Assembly: GCA_034231615.1 (NCBI GenBank)
Contig: CM067306.1
Location: 38,920,248 to 38,984,247 of the forward strand
Length of the DNA stretch: 64,000 nt
Origin: Meghimatium bilineatum
Lineage: Eukaryota; Mollusca; Gastropoda; Stylommatophora; Philomycidae
Direction: 5' to 3'
Numbering within the stretch: the stretch's first letter is position 1; each line of letters starts with the position of its first letter. A program made the position numbers and the translations under genes. Positions 23,036-34,346 of this stretch are shown piece by piece. The notes beneath the pieces were generated by a model. It did not search any database. It had not been told where the DNA came from and saw nothing but the letters and a program-made list of their open reading frames with translations.

Positions 23036-23319
23036 ACAGGAAAACATGTAGTAACGAACATTATGTTTTATTACATGTACATTGTTCTTGTTGCGGCTTG
23101 TTCATTGTTTGACTATTGTTACCTGTTCTTCTTCTTCTTATTCGTACAACCGATGTGGCAATCGGAGCCTGGACTTGTATTTTATGATGCAAAGAAGAGG
23201 ACCACTGTCTTCTGTCTATGTTTGTCGCATAAGGCGGCTATGGATGATTGGCGTATAGGCTGATAACCTGTACAAGAATCATCATTGTCACCTCTTGTTT
23301 CAATTTCTTAATTTTATTT

Positions 23320-23415
23320 TCTATGAAATAATCTCCATGGATGACAAATAGATGAAATATTCTCCATGGATAAGAAATAGGTGAAATAATCTCCATGGAT
23401 GAGAAATAGATGTAG
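23320..23415. repeat. ~28-bp tandem repeat, 3-4 units
   Basis: Units share AATAATCTCCATGGATGA followed by CAAATAGATG or a variant. Non-coding. Confidence 0.8.
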
Positions 23416-23419
23416 GCTA

Positions 23420-24190
23420 GTGGACATCGCATCTTTGTCTTTTTGTGGCAGATTCTTAGGTGAGAGTGCTCGATGCGTCATCAATGCGGATGGATCAATA
23501 AATTGGACAGATAGATGGTTATATTGTTGGTCGAGAAGTGTCTGCTGTGCTCCCTGGAGTACATAATAATTATGGGATACTGGCACACTTGTATGCCTAC
23601 CTGCGCTAACTAAATATGCATTCGTAAACCTCCTTTACAAACACTTGTATGTCTAATTTCGATAAGTAAACATGCATTCGTAAACCTCCTTTACCTATCA
23701 ATGCTTTTGAGACTGCTATACAGGAGTCCTTCTGCTACTTTGCGGGACCCCTCCAATTTGATCTGTTTCTTCCTTACTGCAGGTTTCTCACTACGCGTAA
23801 ACATCGTTTCTAGTATCATCCTCATATGTGCTTTTCCTCTTTAGGAGATTGTTTATTTTGTTAGTTGCATTTTGTCCTGATGAAAGCATTTAGTCGAAAT
23901 GGCGTCTGTCACTGTCTCTCGTTACTAGTTAGTTTTATTGACTAACAAATATTGGTAAGACTTATACTTATTTGTGTACAGTTTGATATTTGCCTTGTAT
24001 TACCCCCCCCCCCCACCCACATTGATTTCCAGTTTCCGCCTGAGTTGGACATTGGAGCTTTATCTCTTGAGCTAGGGTTACTGGTAACATATGATGGATG
24101 GTACAGGACATAATACTCTAGTTCTTACGTAGGAAACCGGTAATGAAGTCTTTCTGAACGATGACTAACTCATTATCACTGTCGCATGAT
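23420..24190. other. Non-coding stretch
   Basis: No gene recognised. It contains a poly-C tract near 24,002-24,014. A CCTGATGAAAGC...GTCGAAA segment near 23,877-23,907 resembles the element-end motif discussed in the findings. Confidence 0.4.
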
Positions 24191-24194
24191 CACG

Positions 24195-24340
24195 TGAAAT
24201 AATACACACAACAATACACATGATATAATCATACAAATAACAATACGCAAGACATAATCGACGTTTCGACCAAAAGGCTATGTCGTGTGTATTGTTATTA
24301 GTATGATTATATCCCGTGTATTGTTGTGTGTATTATTTCA
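24195..24340. repeat. Hairpin-forming inverted repeat
   Basis: TGAAATAATACACACAACAA at the left end is the inverse of TTGTTGTGTGTATTATTTCA at the right end. Pairing continues with small mismatches over about 65 bases on each side. The centre holds ATCGACGTTTCGACCAAAAG. It looks like a small foldback element or two head-to-head copies of an element end. Confidence 0.85.
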
Positions 24341-24524
24341 AGTCAACATCCGATAGTAATACTTCATTATCTTTTTCCAACGTAAATACTATTTTCATAC
24401 AGTTTTACAGTGGTATTACCTTTTATTAATTGGACATATTACTTAAAGTACTTGTAACATACACCGGTACAGGACATAGCGATCATCCAAGTATTGTTCG
24501 ACTAGGTTGTTATTGTAGTACATG

Positions 24525-24975
24525 TGTGTTCCCAGTGGTGGCCTACGGCTGCGAAACATAAACAATAAATACAACTACAGCCAAGAGAATAGAGGCTTTC
24601 GAAATAAAGTCCTATAGAAGAGTTCTGAGAATAACATGGACAGCAAGAAAGACCAACCAAGACGTGCTAAAAAAAAATCAACGTTCAAGAAGCCTGACTT
24701 TCAAACAAATTATTTAAGAAGTAAGTTGGGCTTTTTTGGGCCATGTTAGGAGACACGATGGCATGGAAAGAGTGTTATTGAAGGGGTCGATAGAAGGCAG
24801 TAGATGCAAAGGTCGACCAAGACGTCGCTGGACAAGAGATATTCATAAATGCATACACATGTTGCTAATGAGGTGTGACAGCTTGCCAGAGACCGCGGGG
24901 ATTTCAGGAGATTCATATGGAAGGCTATGTTCTGGAAAGAATACGTCACATCACACACAGGTTGTTATTAGTGCA
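24525..24975 (+). mobile_element. LINE C-terminal tail fragment
   Basis: Plus-strand frames read VAYGCET, then RIEAFEIKSYRRVLRITWTA (about 24,585-24,645), RKTNQDVLKK, WAFLGHVRRHDGMERVLLKG (24,727-24,786) and GRPRRRWTRDIHKC (24,810-24,850). This is the standard order of the post-RT tail in endonuclease-RT LINEs. The RT core is missing. The last frame (24,736-24,978) is open for 80 codons. Confidence 0.85.
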
Positions 24976-25004
24976 TGACCGTGCTCAGGTATAGACCTGT
25001 CAAT

Positions 25005-25605
25005 AGAACGTAAACAAGACTTCATTCGTAACGTTTTTGATGATTGCTGTGATTTTCGTTAGTCATTATTTATAACCTATATTTGAAATCGCATGCCAAA
25101 AAAACGGAAATAACAAAAAAATCAGCCTTTCAGGTCATTTTTACTTTCTGTACACATGTCTTTACTATTGAGGGCCTCGATTAGTGTTAGCCAATGCACA
25201 CAGAAAATAACAGAAAAACAATCATTGGAACTGAACACACAGGGGGTGTCACGGCCCGAGAGTGGAACACAGAATAACAATGCTGGCATCTGCTACACAT
25301 TTCGTGGGAGGTTTAGGAGGTGGGATCCTATAGACAGTCAAAGTGACCCAGAAGTGATGCTGAAGTCGAACATATCCGACAAATGCCGAGTTTGTTAGAG
25401 GGAAGGTTAGTTCACTCGCGAAGAATTGTTCTATATGAGACATGTCAACTTAAACGTAACATTGAACTAGTTTCCATTTTGCGTGCAATCTATTGGTTGG
25501 CATTGGCTATATTTTGCGTGCGACTTCAATTATGTAAATATCGATCAATTACAATCCCAACATTACTAAAAAAAACGTAATGAAGGAGGTTCAAATTAAT
25601 TAAGT
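25005..25605. mobile_element. Inverted-repeat-bounded module 1 carrying SINE-like cargo
   Basis: The left arm (25,008-25,105: ACTTCATTCGTAACGTTTTT ... TTTGAAATCGCATGC) and right arm (25,490-25,605: GCGTGCGACTTCAATTATGT ... ACGTAATGAAGGAGG) are inverted copies of one another. They match the hairpin at 1,505-1,685. Between them lies sequence resembling the SINE family (GGGAGGTTTAGGAGGTGGGA and GTGATGCTGAAGTCGAACAT). The cargo differs from that of the next module. I infer a non-autonomous DNA element with captured or inserted cargo. No clear target duplication was identified. Confidence 0.6.
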
Positions 25606-25637
25606 GAGAAGGCCTGCAGTACCGTCGATATCCACGG

Positions 25638-25860
25638 TTCACTGTCCCAAAACATAGAAGGTACAAGTGATACATAAGCCATGCTGAACTCGAACATAAC
25701 CGACACATGCCTAGTTTCCATGAGGAGAGTTCACTGTCCCAACACATAGAAGGTACAAGTGACACATAAGCCATGCTGAACTTGAACATAACCGACACAT
25801 GCCTAGTTTCCATGAGGAGATTGAGTTCACTGTCCCAACACTGAAAATGTACAAGCGTGA
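25638..25860. repeat. ~92-bp tandem duplication
   Basis: TTCACTGTCCCAAAACATAG and following bases at 25,638 are repeated at 25,730 (92 bp), and partially at 25,826. The unit includes AAGCCATGCTGAACTCGAAC and GACACATGCCTAGTTTCCAT. A related single copy lies at about 26,885-26,955. The unit overlaps the SINE-like sequence family. Confidence 0.85.
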
Positions 25861-25874
25861 CCGTTGGGAGATAT

Positions 25875-26865
25875 AGAAGACCTAACTGCTAAACGTAAAC
25901 ACGCCTTCATTCGATACGTTTTTTAAAAAATTATTGTCACGTTTTCCATTTGGTTACTATTTATATACTTGAAGTCACTAATATGCGACAATACCGATGA
26001 CACATATGTTGTGATTTATACGGACGGGTCGGCATCCGTCACTAGCGATGCGCATGGGTCTTTACTGTCAGATCAAAATGGAGAACAGTACACGAAGCCA
26101 GTGGTACCTTTACCGCAACAACGAGCAGTCTAACTATGGAAGTATTCGCTGCAAGGCAGACACTTTACTGGCTGAAATCGCAAGCCTATTCTCATGCATG
26201 AATACTAAGTGATACACTGAATATGATTCAGAAAGTCAAAACTGGTGATGTACCTAGGGAATTGGCAGAGTCATTGGAGAGAGCTAAAATGCGGTCATCA
26301 CTACAAAAACTCACGATTATTTTTGTCCCCGGACATGTCGGAATGAAGGGAAACGAACGGGCCGACAAATTAGCTAGTCTCGCCACCGCAACAGACGGTC
26401 AGCCTGTGGACCTAGCAGACATACTCACTGCTCTTCGGGAGTTCTCACGATCAGAGGATTTTGAGATGAATAAGCATAGTCAATATCGCTACACCCATCT
26501 CATCGACATGCTAAGGGAACACGATTTTGAGATGAATAAGCATGAATTAATATCGAGAATGCAACAATTCGGAATGACTATGGTTGTGGCCCGAAGAGAA
26601 CCACTGACACATATTTCAAAAAGAGCAGTAAACCAACATAGAACCGAAACCATCAGCCGTTATACCTGAGAGATTTACTGAAGCGGAGATCGGAGCACCT
26701 ATGGACATGTCCGGTGTGAGCAGATGACAATCAACATACCTTGGAGCCTTGACTATTTTTTAGCATGCGATTTCAAGTATATAAATAGTGGGCAATGGAA
26801 ATTTCAAGAGAATAATCAAGAAAATTAACGAAAGAAGGCCTCATTAATTCAGCTAGAATGTCTGT
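25875..26865 (+). mobile_element. Inverted-repeat-bounded module 2 carrying LINE RNase H, family A
   Basis: The left arm (25,880-25,985: GCCTTCATTCGATACGTTTT ... ACTATTTATATACTTGAAGT) and right arm (26,735-26,860) are inverted repeats of each other and of module 1. Between them the plus strand encodes a RNase H domain: YTDGSASV (26,020), a shifted TTSSLTMEVFAAR (26,115), and SDTLNMIQKV (26,210). The 148-codon frame 26,223-26,669 follows with FVPGHVGMKGNERADKLASL. The catalytic D, E, D and the H/D of the last motif are visible, but at least one frameshift and stop lie before 26,223. A 14-codon direct duplication (FEMNKH twice) lies near 26,460-26,545. The fragment is homologous to 9,541-10,012. 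Confidence 0.75.
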
Positions 26866-26869
26866 TAGT

Positions 26870-27190
26870 ACCGTGTCGATAGCCAACGTACAAGTGACCC
26901 ATAAGCCATGCTGAAGTCGAACATAAACGACACATACCGAGTTTCTGAGAGGGGAGGTAAAAAATAACAAAAGTGTTACTTGCCACACATATCACGTCAG
27001 GCTACTGCATATGGGGGTGGGGTGTGGAATTGACTTTCCCATTCCATAGAGGGTCAAAGTGACCAAGAGGTCATTCTGAATTTGAATGTGTCAGGGCGAA
27101 TGGCGAAGATTGCTTTCTCCAGACTACACCATGCTAATCTGCAGGAGTTTGAGAACGAACACACAAGACATATAAGGTGAAGAAATGGGC
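26870..27190 (+). mobile_element. SINE copy with GAACGAAC tail
   Basis: CATATCACGTCAGGCTACTG, ATAGAGGGTCAAAGTGACCA, GAATGTGTCAGGGCGAATGG and CTGCAGGAGTTTGAGAACGA follow the same order as in the complete SINE at 22,397-22,679. The copy is diverged and its internal spacing is shorter. Confidence 0.75.
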
Positions 27191-27199
27191 AAAGTAAAC

Positions 27200-28245
27200 T
27201 CAATCATCAGAAAGTTAGAAGTCATTTAAATAAGAAAGAAAATGATAACATGATTTACTAAATTTGTTTAAGCAAACATATTCCTACTTACATACATCTA
27301 GCTTACAATGTAGATTTTTTTCTGAGTACCATCTGGATTACTGCTTGAGATGACAGATTTCACATCTCAAGCAGTATTATCTCAAAAGAAATTATTTTAA
27401 AAAAAAAACTAAATAATGTTACAACTGAACAGAAGTAACAAAATAAATAAAGTTATGTTTACAATTCACTAGAAATAAAATTAGAAAAGGTATTTTCACA
27501 AAAATACTGAAAACCTGAAATACCATAAAATATTTATGTTCACATCTCATCAGTAATAAAAATAAACTTAACAAATACATTTCTTCAATGAATAATATAT
27601 AAAAATTATGAAGAAATATTAAAGAAAAATAATGCAGCAACAGGTTTCGAACCAGGTCCGCACAGATGACACATACCCTAAAATGGATGAGATTTTTGGC
27701 AAGACTTACAACGTGTAGTTTCTCAAAAATATACTATAAATATAGCAAAAATATGCAAGTTTGAGAATGTATACTTTTACAGTCGTGACTACAATCTTTT
27801 GTTTTTTTATGGTTGCGTTATTATCGAAGACGGAAAGCGGCGATGATTCTGGTTACGGAGGCGAGTGGGTGAAACCTGGGCGGACCTGGTTTAAACCCCG
27901 TTTTCTGCATTATGATGTTTATTTTTTCAACATACGTTTGCAGAACCATCTCAATATTTTCTTTATGTCTTGTACATCTCTTGGCTCTTCTGTGGAGGGC
28001 ACAGCTAAATTTGATTATAAAACAATAAGTTAAAATAGATAAGAGACATTTACTAGAACAAATTAATGTCAGTCTTAAAAATAATTGAAAATTGTGATTT
28101 AATTTTTTTTATTAACTAAAATAATTCATTGTGAATGCATTCGTCTAATTTCATTTGACCTTGATTGTGCAACCTATTCCTTTGTTACTGTCATACGACC
28201 ATAATTGTGCAACTTATTTCTCTGTTACTTCTTCTTTCCTTCCTC
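27200..28245. other. AT-rich spacer with tRNA-like SINE scraps
   Basis: At 27,305-27,345 there is a SINE tail related to that at 20,365-20,410. At 27,640-27,720 a minus-strand B-box-like CGGACCTGGTTCGAAACCTG is visible. At 27,885-27,905 a plus-strand CGGACCTGGTTTAAACCCCG suggests another tRNA-like head. No protein-coding gene is seen. A 90-codon frame at 27,761-28,033 has a hydrophobic start but no recognisable domain and is probably chance. Confidence 0.45.
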
Positions 28246-28249
28246 TTTT

Positions 28250-28720
28250 ACCCTTTACAGGTGTCGAGGGAGATAGAATGTTCTTGTTCTCGCTTTTCTG
28301 GTAGCTTCAGATAATGTTATCTGGTGATCGTGTAATGTCTCTTTGATGTTGTCGATCCAGTGTACTCTAGGTCGACCCTTGGCTCTTCTTTCTGCTTCTC
28401 CTCTCTTCATATATTCTTTACAAACTAATGAATCACACGTCATTCTTTCCAGATGACCAAACCATTGTATCTGTTGGTTTTGTATGTATTGTAGAATTGA
28501 TATGACACCCAATCTTTCTCTTATGACATCGTTTCTAATTCTGTGTCTTCTGGTCACTCCTGTGGCTTTTCTCAGACATCTAATCTCTGTTGTAACCAGT
28601 TGTCTCTTATGTTTTGTTGTTAAGGACCATGTTTGACATTGGTAGCACAGGGTTGGAATGAAGATACTTTGGATTATATTTTTTTTTGTTGACATTGGCA
28701 CATTTTGTTACTGTTACTCT
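28250..28720 (-). mobile_element. LINE C-terminal tail, single long frame
   Basis: The 148-codon minus-strand frame (28,701-28,255) contains FIPTLCYQCQTWSLTTKHKR, EIRCLRKATGVTRRHRIRND, QIQWFGHLERM and KGRPRVHWIDNIKETLHDH. That is the post-RT tail of an endonuclease-RT LINE, and it is closely related to the copy at 61,540-62,575. Unlike most fragments here it has no stop within the tail, so it may be among the younger insertions. RT is absent upstream. Confidence 0.85.
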
Positions 28721-28729
28721 GTTACTGTC

Positions 28730-29425
28730 GTACAGAAAGTTTTGAAAATTTGCCGAAGAACAGAACGCGTTGTCATCTTCAGTTTGACAGCGATAACTAT
28801 GCGCCTCTCGGTTCGAAATATCCGACCTCAGCATATATTCTTGGTTAGCTTGACCCATTATAGGATGCAACAGCATCTCACCTTGCATTTGTTTATATTT
28901 TATTCTTTTAATGAGAACTATAACCAGTCAGGGCCGTAGGGCTGCCAAAGTGAAGATATCAGCACAAAAAACTCTTCAAACATCTCCATCCTCATCCATT
29001 CGGAGAAGTGTGGAAAAATCATGCCTGGGACATCTATTAATCTTATCAATCTAGTATTTTCTGTGGTCTATCTTCTCCTTCTACCCTCGACTTTTGCTTA
29101 CACAATAGTTTTACAGTGAATCATGTCTTGCTACATGTCCAAACCAAACAAGTTTACGCCGTATCACAACTGCCAAAGAATTTTGTCATCCCTATGACGA
29201 GATATCTGAATATGTCTAGTGTTTATTTTAATGAAATATGCCCATTTGAAGAACTTTGTCCACACAGTTACCCTGGCAATTCTGTGGAAGTGGAAGCTGT
29301 CCGGATTTCTCTTGTGTCATATTCCAATGTTCACTAATATCCTGTGTGTATCGATGTCCTGAGTGACCCCCCTTATTTCTTTTCTGGAACCTCTTCCTCC
29401 GCGATTAATATTTCGCTGTGTCCTT
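28730..29425. other. Non-coding stretch with a dispersed repeat
   Basis: GTCTTGCTACATGTCCAAAC at 29,124 and the following CAAACAAGTTTACGCCGTAT are matched at 15,291-15,345 (TCTCGTTACATGTCTAAACC...). This marks an interspersed repeat present twice in the window. No gene is recognised. Confidence 0.5.
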
Positions 29426-29429
29426 TTCA

Positions 29430-29640
29430 TTACCATCAAGTGCCATCTTTGTAATGAAAGTTGGCTGCAACGGACCTCCAAAAGTCCATGTCTCTTACTT
29501 TGGTGATACACCCTGCTAGACTGTTACCTTTCTATCTCGTGATGTTTTTTCTCGCACTTGTATCTCCGTCTATCTTTTGCTCGAGCTTACGCTCAAGTAA
29601 GGCCATTAACAAGGTGCCATTTCTTTTAATATTTCCATAA
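29430..29640 (-). mobile_element. LINE 3' tail fragment
   Basis: The plus-strand text GTTGGCTGCAACGGACCTCC ... CTTGCTC-like ... TCAAGTAAGGCCATTAACAA is a diverged copy of 59,895-60,060, which can be read on the minus strand as the C-terminal end of a LINE protein. No frame is open here. It is identified through that sister copy. Confidence 0.65.
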
Positions 29641-29875
29641 TACTTTAATTATTTGATATTTATTTCCTGATTATTATTTGATAGCCCTTCCGTTTGTAAT
29701 ATGTGTAAAGAAATGCACATCTTCGATGCAATTGTATAGTTCTTCAGAAACGAAGCTTACAGTTGTATTGTCATTTCCTTACAACTCAACAAGTCTACAT
29801 TTTCCTTACGACAAGAAACTGCAACGTCCAGTTGACGTGACCGATCGGCAATATAGGCAGTACTGTTGATCTCCA

Positions 29876-29968
29876 CGGCTGAGTGAATATTAAAAAAACC
29901 CATCACGATTCGAACACGTTTCACTTGTAAACAAATCAAACTGACTACCACTAAGCTACACACCTTCC
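29876..29968 (-). repeat. tRNA-like sequence (SINE head or tRNA pseudogene)
   Basis: On the minus strand GGTGTGTAGCTTAGTGGTAG resembles a tRNA D-arm/A box. ACGTGTTCGAATCGTGATGG resembles a T-arm/B box about 35 bases later. The acceptor ends (GGAAGG... and ...) do not pair well, and the anticodon arm is long and AT-rich. I favour a tRNA-derived pseudogene or SINE head over a working tRNA. Confidence 0.5.
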
Positions 29969-29999
29969 TGCATTATTCACTGTCCAACAAGTTGAAATA

Positions 30000-31370
30000 A
30001 ATTAATAAACCATATATGTGGAATAATAATTTACATCAAAATATTGAGTATAATAATGCAATGAAATCTTACAGGTAACTCTACTCCGCAAGTGTTCCAT
30101 TGGCTTCAGTTTGTCAAACGTAAATGAACATCTCCTTTGTGTATCATTATTTTAACTGTTGGTGTCCCGCGAACTTAATCTGTCTCAGCGGTTCTAAAAC
30201 TGATAGAAACATTTTTCCCTCCATCAAAATCAGTCGCACAATGACTTCTACATTGTCTTTCATTTTACTTGGGTTTACTATATTTATTTTACCCTTTTAA
30301 AGTGAGCAATAGGAAAATTAACTATAATATCACTTGTAGCACCTAACTCAGTAGATTGATGAACACCTACAATCTCTTTACAATTCCTATGTAACTAAGA
30401 TGTTACCGTCCAGTTTCTAAACCGTGACGTCGTGAACCCAAGACAAATGATATCTTCATCTATGCTATACATTTTATCAACAATTTTATTCTTGAAAAAT
30501 TCGATTTGTTTGTTCATTCACATTTATTTTTTTCTCTCTGTGGCACAGAGACACAAAGCGTGTCATTAGAGAATCCCCTTTCTGGCTCTGTGGTTGAGAG
30601 ATAAGAAGCTTGTCATCTGAGTTAATATACCAGTTTCAATTTCCACGGCAATCAGATGTTCATCCTGGCAGTGCATAAAGCAATGGCAACAAATTAAACG
30701 TAAATATTACCTCGAAAATCACTACAGCTGAAAATCCTGAGTTGATCGCTATGTCCTGAACCAACTAACGTTCATGCTACCACATTCAAGATCCCCTACC
30801 GTCACCGCAACAAAAATTAAAGTCATGGGTTAGCAACAATTTTCGTCTCTTGTCTTTGTGCTACACTGCAACAAGGCATAGTTTGTTCAGTTACTTGCAA
30901 CCCTCCCCACACTTTCTATTTGTTTCTTCCTCTGCCTCTTGCACTACATTCTTACAATGTGTTAGCGATCTTCAACAAGGTATCATGTCTTTTTAATGTG
31001 ACAAAAATATGTCCCATTTCTTATGAAATATGAATGAAGCATAAAAGCACAATGAAGCATAAAATATGTCTTTTTATATAACTAAAAGGGCGAATATATC
31101 CTAACTGTCTGCTCATTCCTCTCAACTCCCAAGGAAAAAAACCCGTGTCAACCACTCTCAACAGTTACTAATTCACTGTATGGATTGTTAAATCAATTCA
31201 AGAAAAACTTCACATTATATAAGAATAGTTTTGAGCTATGAGTAGATCAACGCAGCAACATCTTCATATCGACAACACGAACAATTAGCTACAATGATAT
31301 ATGTGTCAGAATTGATAAAATATCGTTAATGTGTAACAAAAACACATTTGAATCAATCAAGGGTCATGTC
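30000..31370. other. AT-rich stretch, nothing recognised
   Basis: About 1.4 kb with no open frame of note, no tandem repeat and no similarity to the other window elements that I could see. Confidence 0.45.
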
Positions 31371-31374
31371 AAGT

Positions 31375-31965
31375 GGCGTAGGCGATCATGCGTTCCGACA
31401 ACTCTCTGTCTCTTATTTTTTTAATAAGTTCAGTTGATGGCCTATTTTTGTGCCACAGTTACAACCCATACAGAATTTTCTCTTTTTATCTTTCTCTGTC
31501 TCTTTTCCTCTTGCTTTTTCCAGTGGTTACTGAATGTTAAAATTTTGCTTTTCTCATTACATGCACTAAAATCTTGATTGTCTGATTCTAATTTTTGCTA
31601 TAAATTGTCATTGTACTCCAGCATATCTGAGAACTTGTACATTAATATTACTGCACCATATCTGAGAACTTTTATATTATTTCTCTTAGCTGTGTATTAA
31701 ATGTGTATATCATTCTTCTTACAAACCACATCTCAGTTTTACCCAGCTTATCTTGGACACTTTGTTTACTGTCCATGCTTTGCAACCATAAAGATGGATT
31801 GGCTCAATATAACATCCCATCACTCTAACTCGTGTATGCATTATTTTACACCATTGTATAGAATGTTTCTCATTATTTTAAATGTTGAGTACGCCTGTGC
31901 TATCTTGTTCTTAATCTCATTGGAACACGGGCATCTGATATTAAAAGAGTAACAATATACATTTC
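31375..31965 (-). mobile_element. LINE tail remnant, sister of 59.8-60.9 kb copy
   Basis: GTGGCGTAGGCGATCATGCG (31,373) matches 59,782, and the block 31,525-31,950 matches 60,500-60,900 (for example TCGTGTATGCATT, TTGTATAGAATGTTTCTC, CCTGTGCTATC). On the minus strand this corresponds to the region around the LLYG-x-E-A-x-T-x-N motif of the LINE seen on the plus strand at 18,060-18,180. The intermediate 600 bases present in the sister copy are missing here. No frame is open. Confidence 0.65.
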
Positions 31966-32214
31966 ATATATAGTAACTATATACATTTCAAATGTGCGGT
32001 GTGAGCTGTGTAATGGAATGGTTTAACAACATTCATGGACATTTATGATGCGAGTGTAATGATGAATATAGGATGTCAAAATTATGGAAAAATTTCCTTT
32101 TATCTTTCGTACTCATACTCTTTTTTTCCAAGAGAAAAAATATACAAGGTGTATAGATAGGGATATATGGTACTTGAGATAAACAGTGTGTATGTCATTG
32201 TGGGAGCGGGTGAT

Positions 32215-32320
32215 CATTAATGTTGTGAGATGGTTTAAAACAATCATGAATGTTGTGAGATGGTTTAAAACAATCATGAATGATGGGAAAAGGTTTAAAA
32301 CGATCGTGAGAAATTGTGAT
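32215..32320. repeat. ~31-bp tandem repeat, 3 units
   Basis: ATGTTGTGAGATGGTTTAAAACAATCATGA-type units at about 32,219, 32,250 and 32,281. The third has GATGGGAAAAGG in place of GTTGTGAGATGG. Non-coding. Confidence 0.85.
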
Positions 32321-32519
32321 GGAATGTGTAATTATAATTGTATCATTTAAAAAGAAAAGCATACAGTATTTTCATTCGTTTTTCTCAGGATCAGATACTT
32401 TCTCTTCTATTTATTGTCATTGTCTTTTCTCTGCTTTTGCTGCCAAGATTGAATGACCATAGGTTTTGGGCTTTGGCACGTTTGGCCGCATGATATGCAG
32501 TAATATTGTGACGTCTCAC

Positions 32520-32685
32520 AATGTTGGTACGCATGTGGTTGCGTCTGTAGGTCTCACCAATGGCCCACTAAACATGTCACCCATGCAACAGAAAACCATA
32601 GTGAATGACATGTCGTTATATTGAGGTTATCTTCTTAGAGAAGCTTCATGGCACGTCATCTATACAATTATGCTTTTATTTTGTT
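32520..32685 (-). repeat. Dispersed repeat, copy 2
   Basis: Inverted match to 12,240-12,400: CAACAGAAAACCATAGTGAA and GACATGTCGTTATATTGAGG here correspond to the reverse complement there. Function and family are unknown. Confidence 0.7.
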
Positions 32686-32689
32686 GTTG

Positions 32690-33475
32690 AAATGTGTTTC
32701 ATGTTTGCCTGAATATATATGTATGCATCCTATGTGGTTTGGAGGGAGCCAGAGATGTACTGTGCAACACTGGGGAGGAGGAAATTGACAGCACTGTTTT
32801 TTTCCTGTGGCTGAAACCCATCATAGAGACACAGTGACTCAGGACGTGACAATCCTTTTGACTTGAACATTTGGTTGTATGCCTGGAACAATAGAGAAGT
32901 TCGGCATAACCAGTAGTCAATTGGTGGCGGGGAATGAGCACAGTGAACCCTATCTTGGCTACAGTGGCTAGGAGCAGTGCATAGGTTGAAACCTACCTTC
33001 TTGGAGGTGTGATAGTTATTCTCTTGCTCTGTCTCGGGGTGGGCCGAAAATCCACAGACTTCCCAGCAATATAATGCCATTTAATGGCATTAGGTCAAAG
33101 GGCATGAGCCCAACGACCGCTGGATCCGTAACCAACCACAATTTTGGTAACTTCTTCAATCAATCTTCTTCAAACAACCTCTGTACTTGCTGTTTCCATT
33201 TTCATGCTGCTCTTTATTGTCATGCTGCCCTAACCATCGTGGAACATCAATACACTTATTTTATGATTTGGCATTTTTATTTTCGAGAACCATATTTTAT
33301 CATGCTGAACTTGCCATCGCAGAACGTCACATACTGTAGCTTGGGCGGTAGACATCTGTAACCTTCGATAATTGAATTTAACTATTAGAACTGTAGACAT
33401 TTCGTTAGAATACTCCATACGTCAAGACATTCAGGACACTCAGGGATTCGACCTATTAAATGACTATCGTGAACC
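32690..33475. other. Stretch with unassigned open frames
   Basis: Minus-strand frames of 80 and 116 codons overlap at 32,699-33,080, with no motif I recognise. The segment 33,092-33,138 is the second copy of the short repeat at 22,975. I would not call a gene here. Confidence 0.4.
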
Positions 33476-33479
33476 TCAT

Positions 33480-34346
33480 TAGTAGCCATGCAAGTGGATA
33501 ATATAATTGGGAAGTATACACAAATAAAACAAGGTCTACTCCAGGAATGTGTATTGTCCCCATATTTATTTTATCTTTACAGCGAGAATATCTTGAGATA
33601 AATTAAGAATATGCCAGGCATTAAAATAGGAGGACACATTATCAATAATATACGATATGCAGATGATACTGTGCTGGTAGCCGAAAGCCAAGATTTGTTA
33701 AACAGGATGGTGATATACAGTGAACACAAACGTCTTAGTTTAAACATAAAAAAGACAGAGACAATGATAATATAAGTAATTAGTATCCCACCAAATAGTA
33801 AAATAGTAAAATGATAAAAACTTAAAGCAGGTGAATAGTTTCAAATATTTAGAAACATTAATAACTTCCGATGGTAAATGCAAGACTGAAATTATAAGAA
33901 AAATAGGACAAGCAAAAGCAGCATTCGATAAAATGAAAAATATCATGTGCAACAATTCCATATCGATGGATACTAGAAAACGTATCATCACAAAAAACAT
34001 TGGAGGCAGCAGAAATGTGGTTTATTCGAAGAATGTTACGCATTCCTTGGACAGTAAATATTGCATATAAAGAATGTCTTAGATGGATGGATGTGAAAAG
34101 ATGCATTATTGATAATATAAAAAAGAAGTCAACATTTATTGGGCACATAATGAAAAGAGGGAGCATTTAGAATATAGTGACAACAGGAAAGATAGAAGGG
34201 GAAAGAGCAAGGGGAAGACCCAGAGAAATGATATTGGACAGTATTACTAAATGGCTTGGATTGACTACACCAACATTATGATGACATATATGAGAGATCG
34301 ATGTACATGGAGAAATATGATCGTCAACGCAATTCGGCACGGCACT
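33480..34346 (+). mobile_element. LINE remnant, RT motif C to C-terminus
   Basis: The plus strand reads KQGLLQECVLSPYLFYLY (33,525-33,580), the intact catalytic motif IRYADDTVLVAES (33,650), LSLNIKKTETMII, GKIEGERARGRPREMILDSI (34,190-34,245) and finally MIVNAIRHGT (34,317-34,346). These are consecutive landmarks of an endonuclease-RT LINE. Several stops and shifts occur between 33,770 and 34,160. The last codons are interrupted by the 6.55-kb palindromic element. The frame resumes at 40,903 with TGT TGA, the normal end of the protein. Confidence 0.88.
34341..34346. repeat. Left target-site duplication GGCACT
   Basis: The six bases GGCACT directly precede the left terminus, and an identical copy directly follows the right terminus at 40,897-40,902. 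Removing the element and one copy gives a continuous LINE 3' end (codons ...R-H-G-T-C-stop). Confidence 0.88.

Noticed and set aside
27761..28033. Possible short secreted protein with a hydrophobic N-terminus
   Set aside because: No recognisable domain. The frame runs into a tRNA-like SINE scrap (near 27,885-27,905) and has no supporting context.
29876..29968. A functional tRNA gene
   Set aside because: A- and B-box-like motifs are present but the acceptor stem does not pair and the anticodon region is abnormal. A tRNA-derived repeat fits better.
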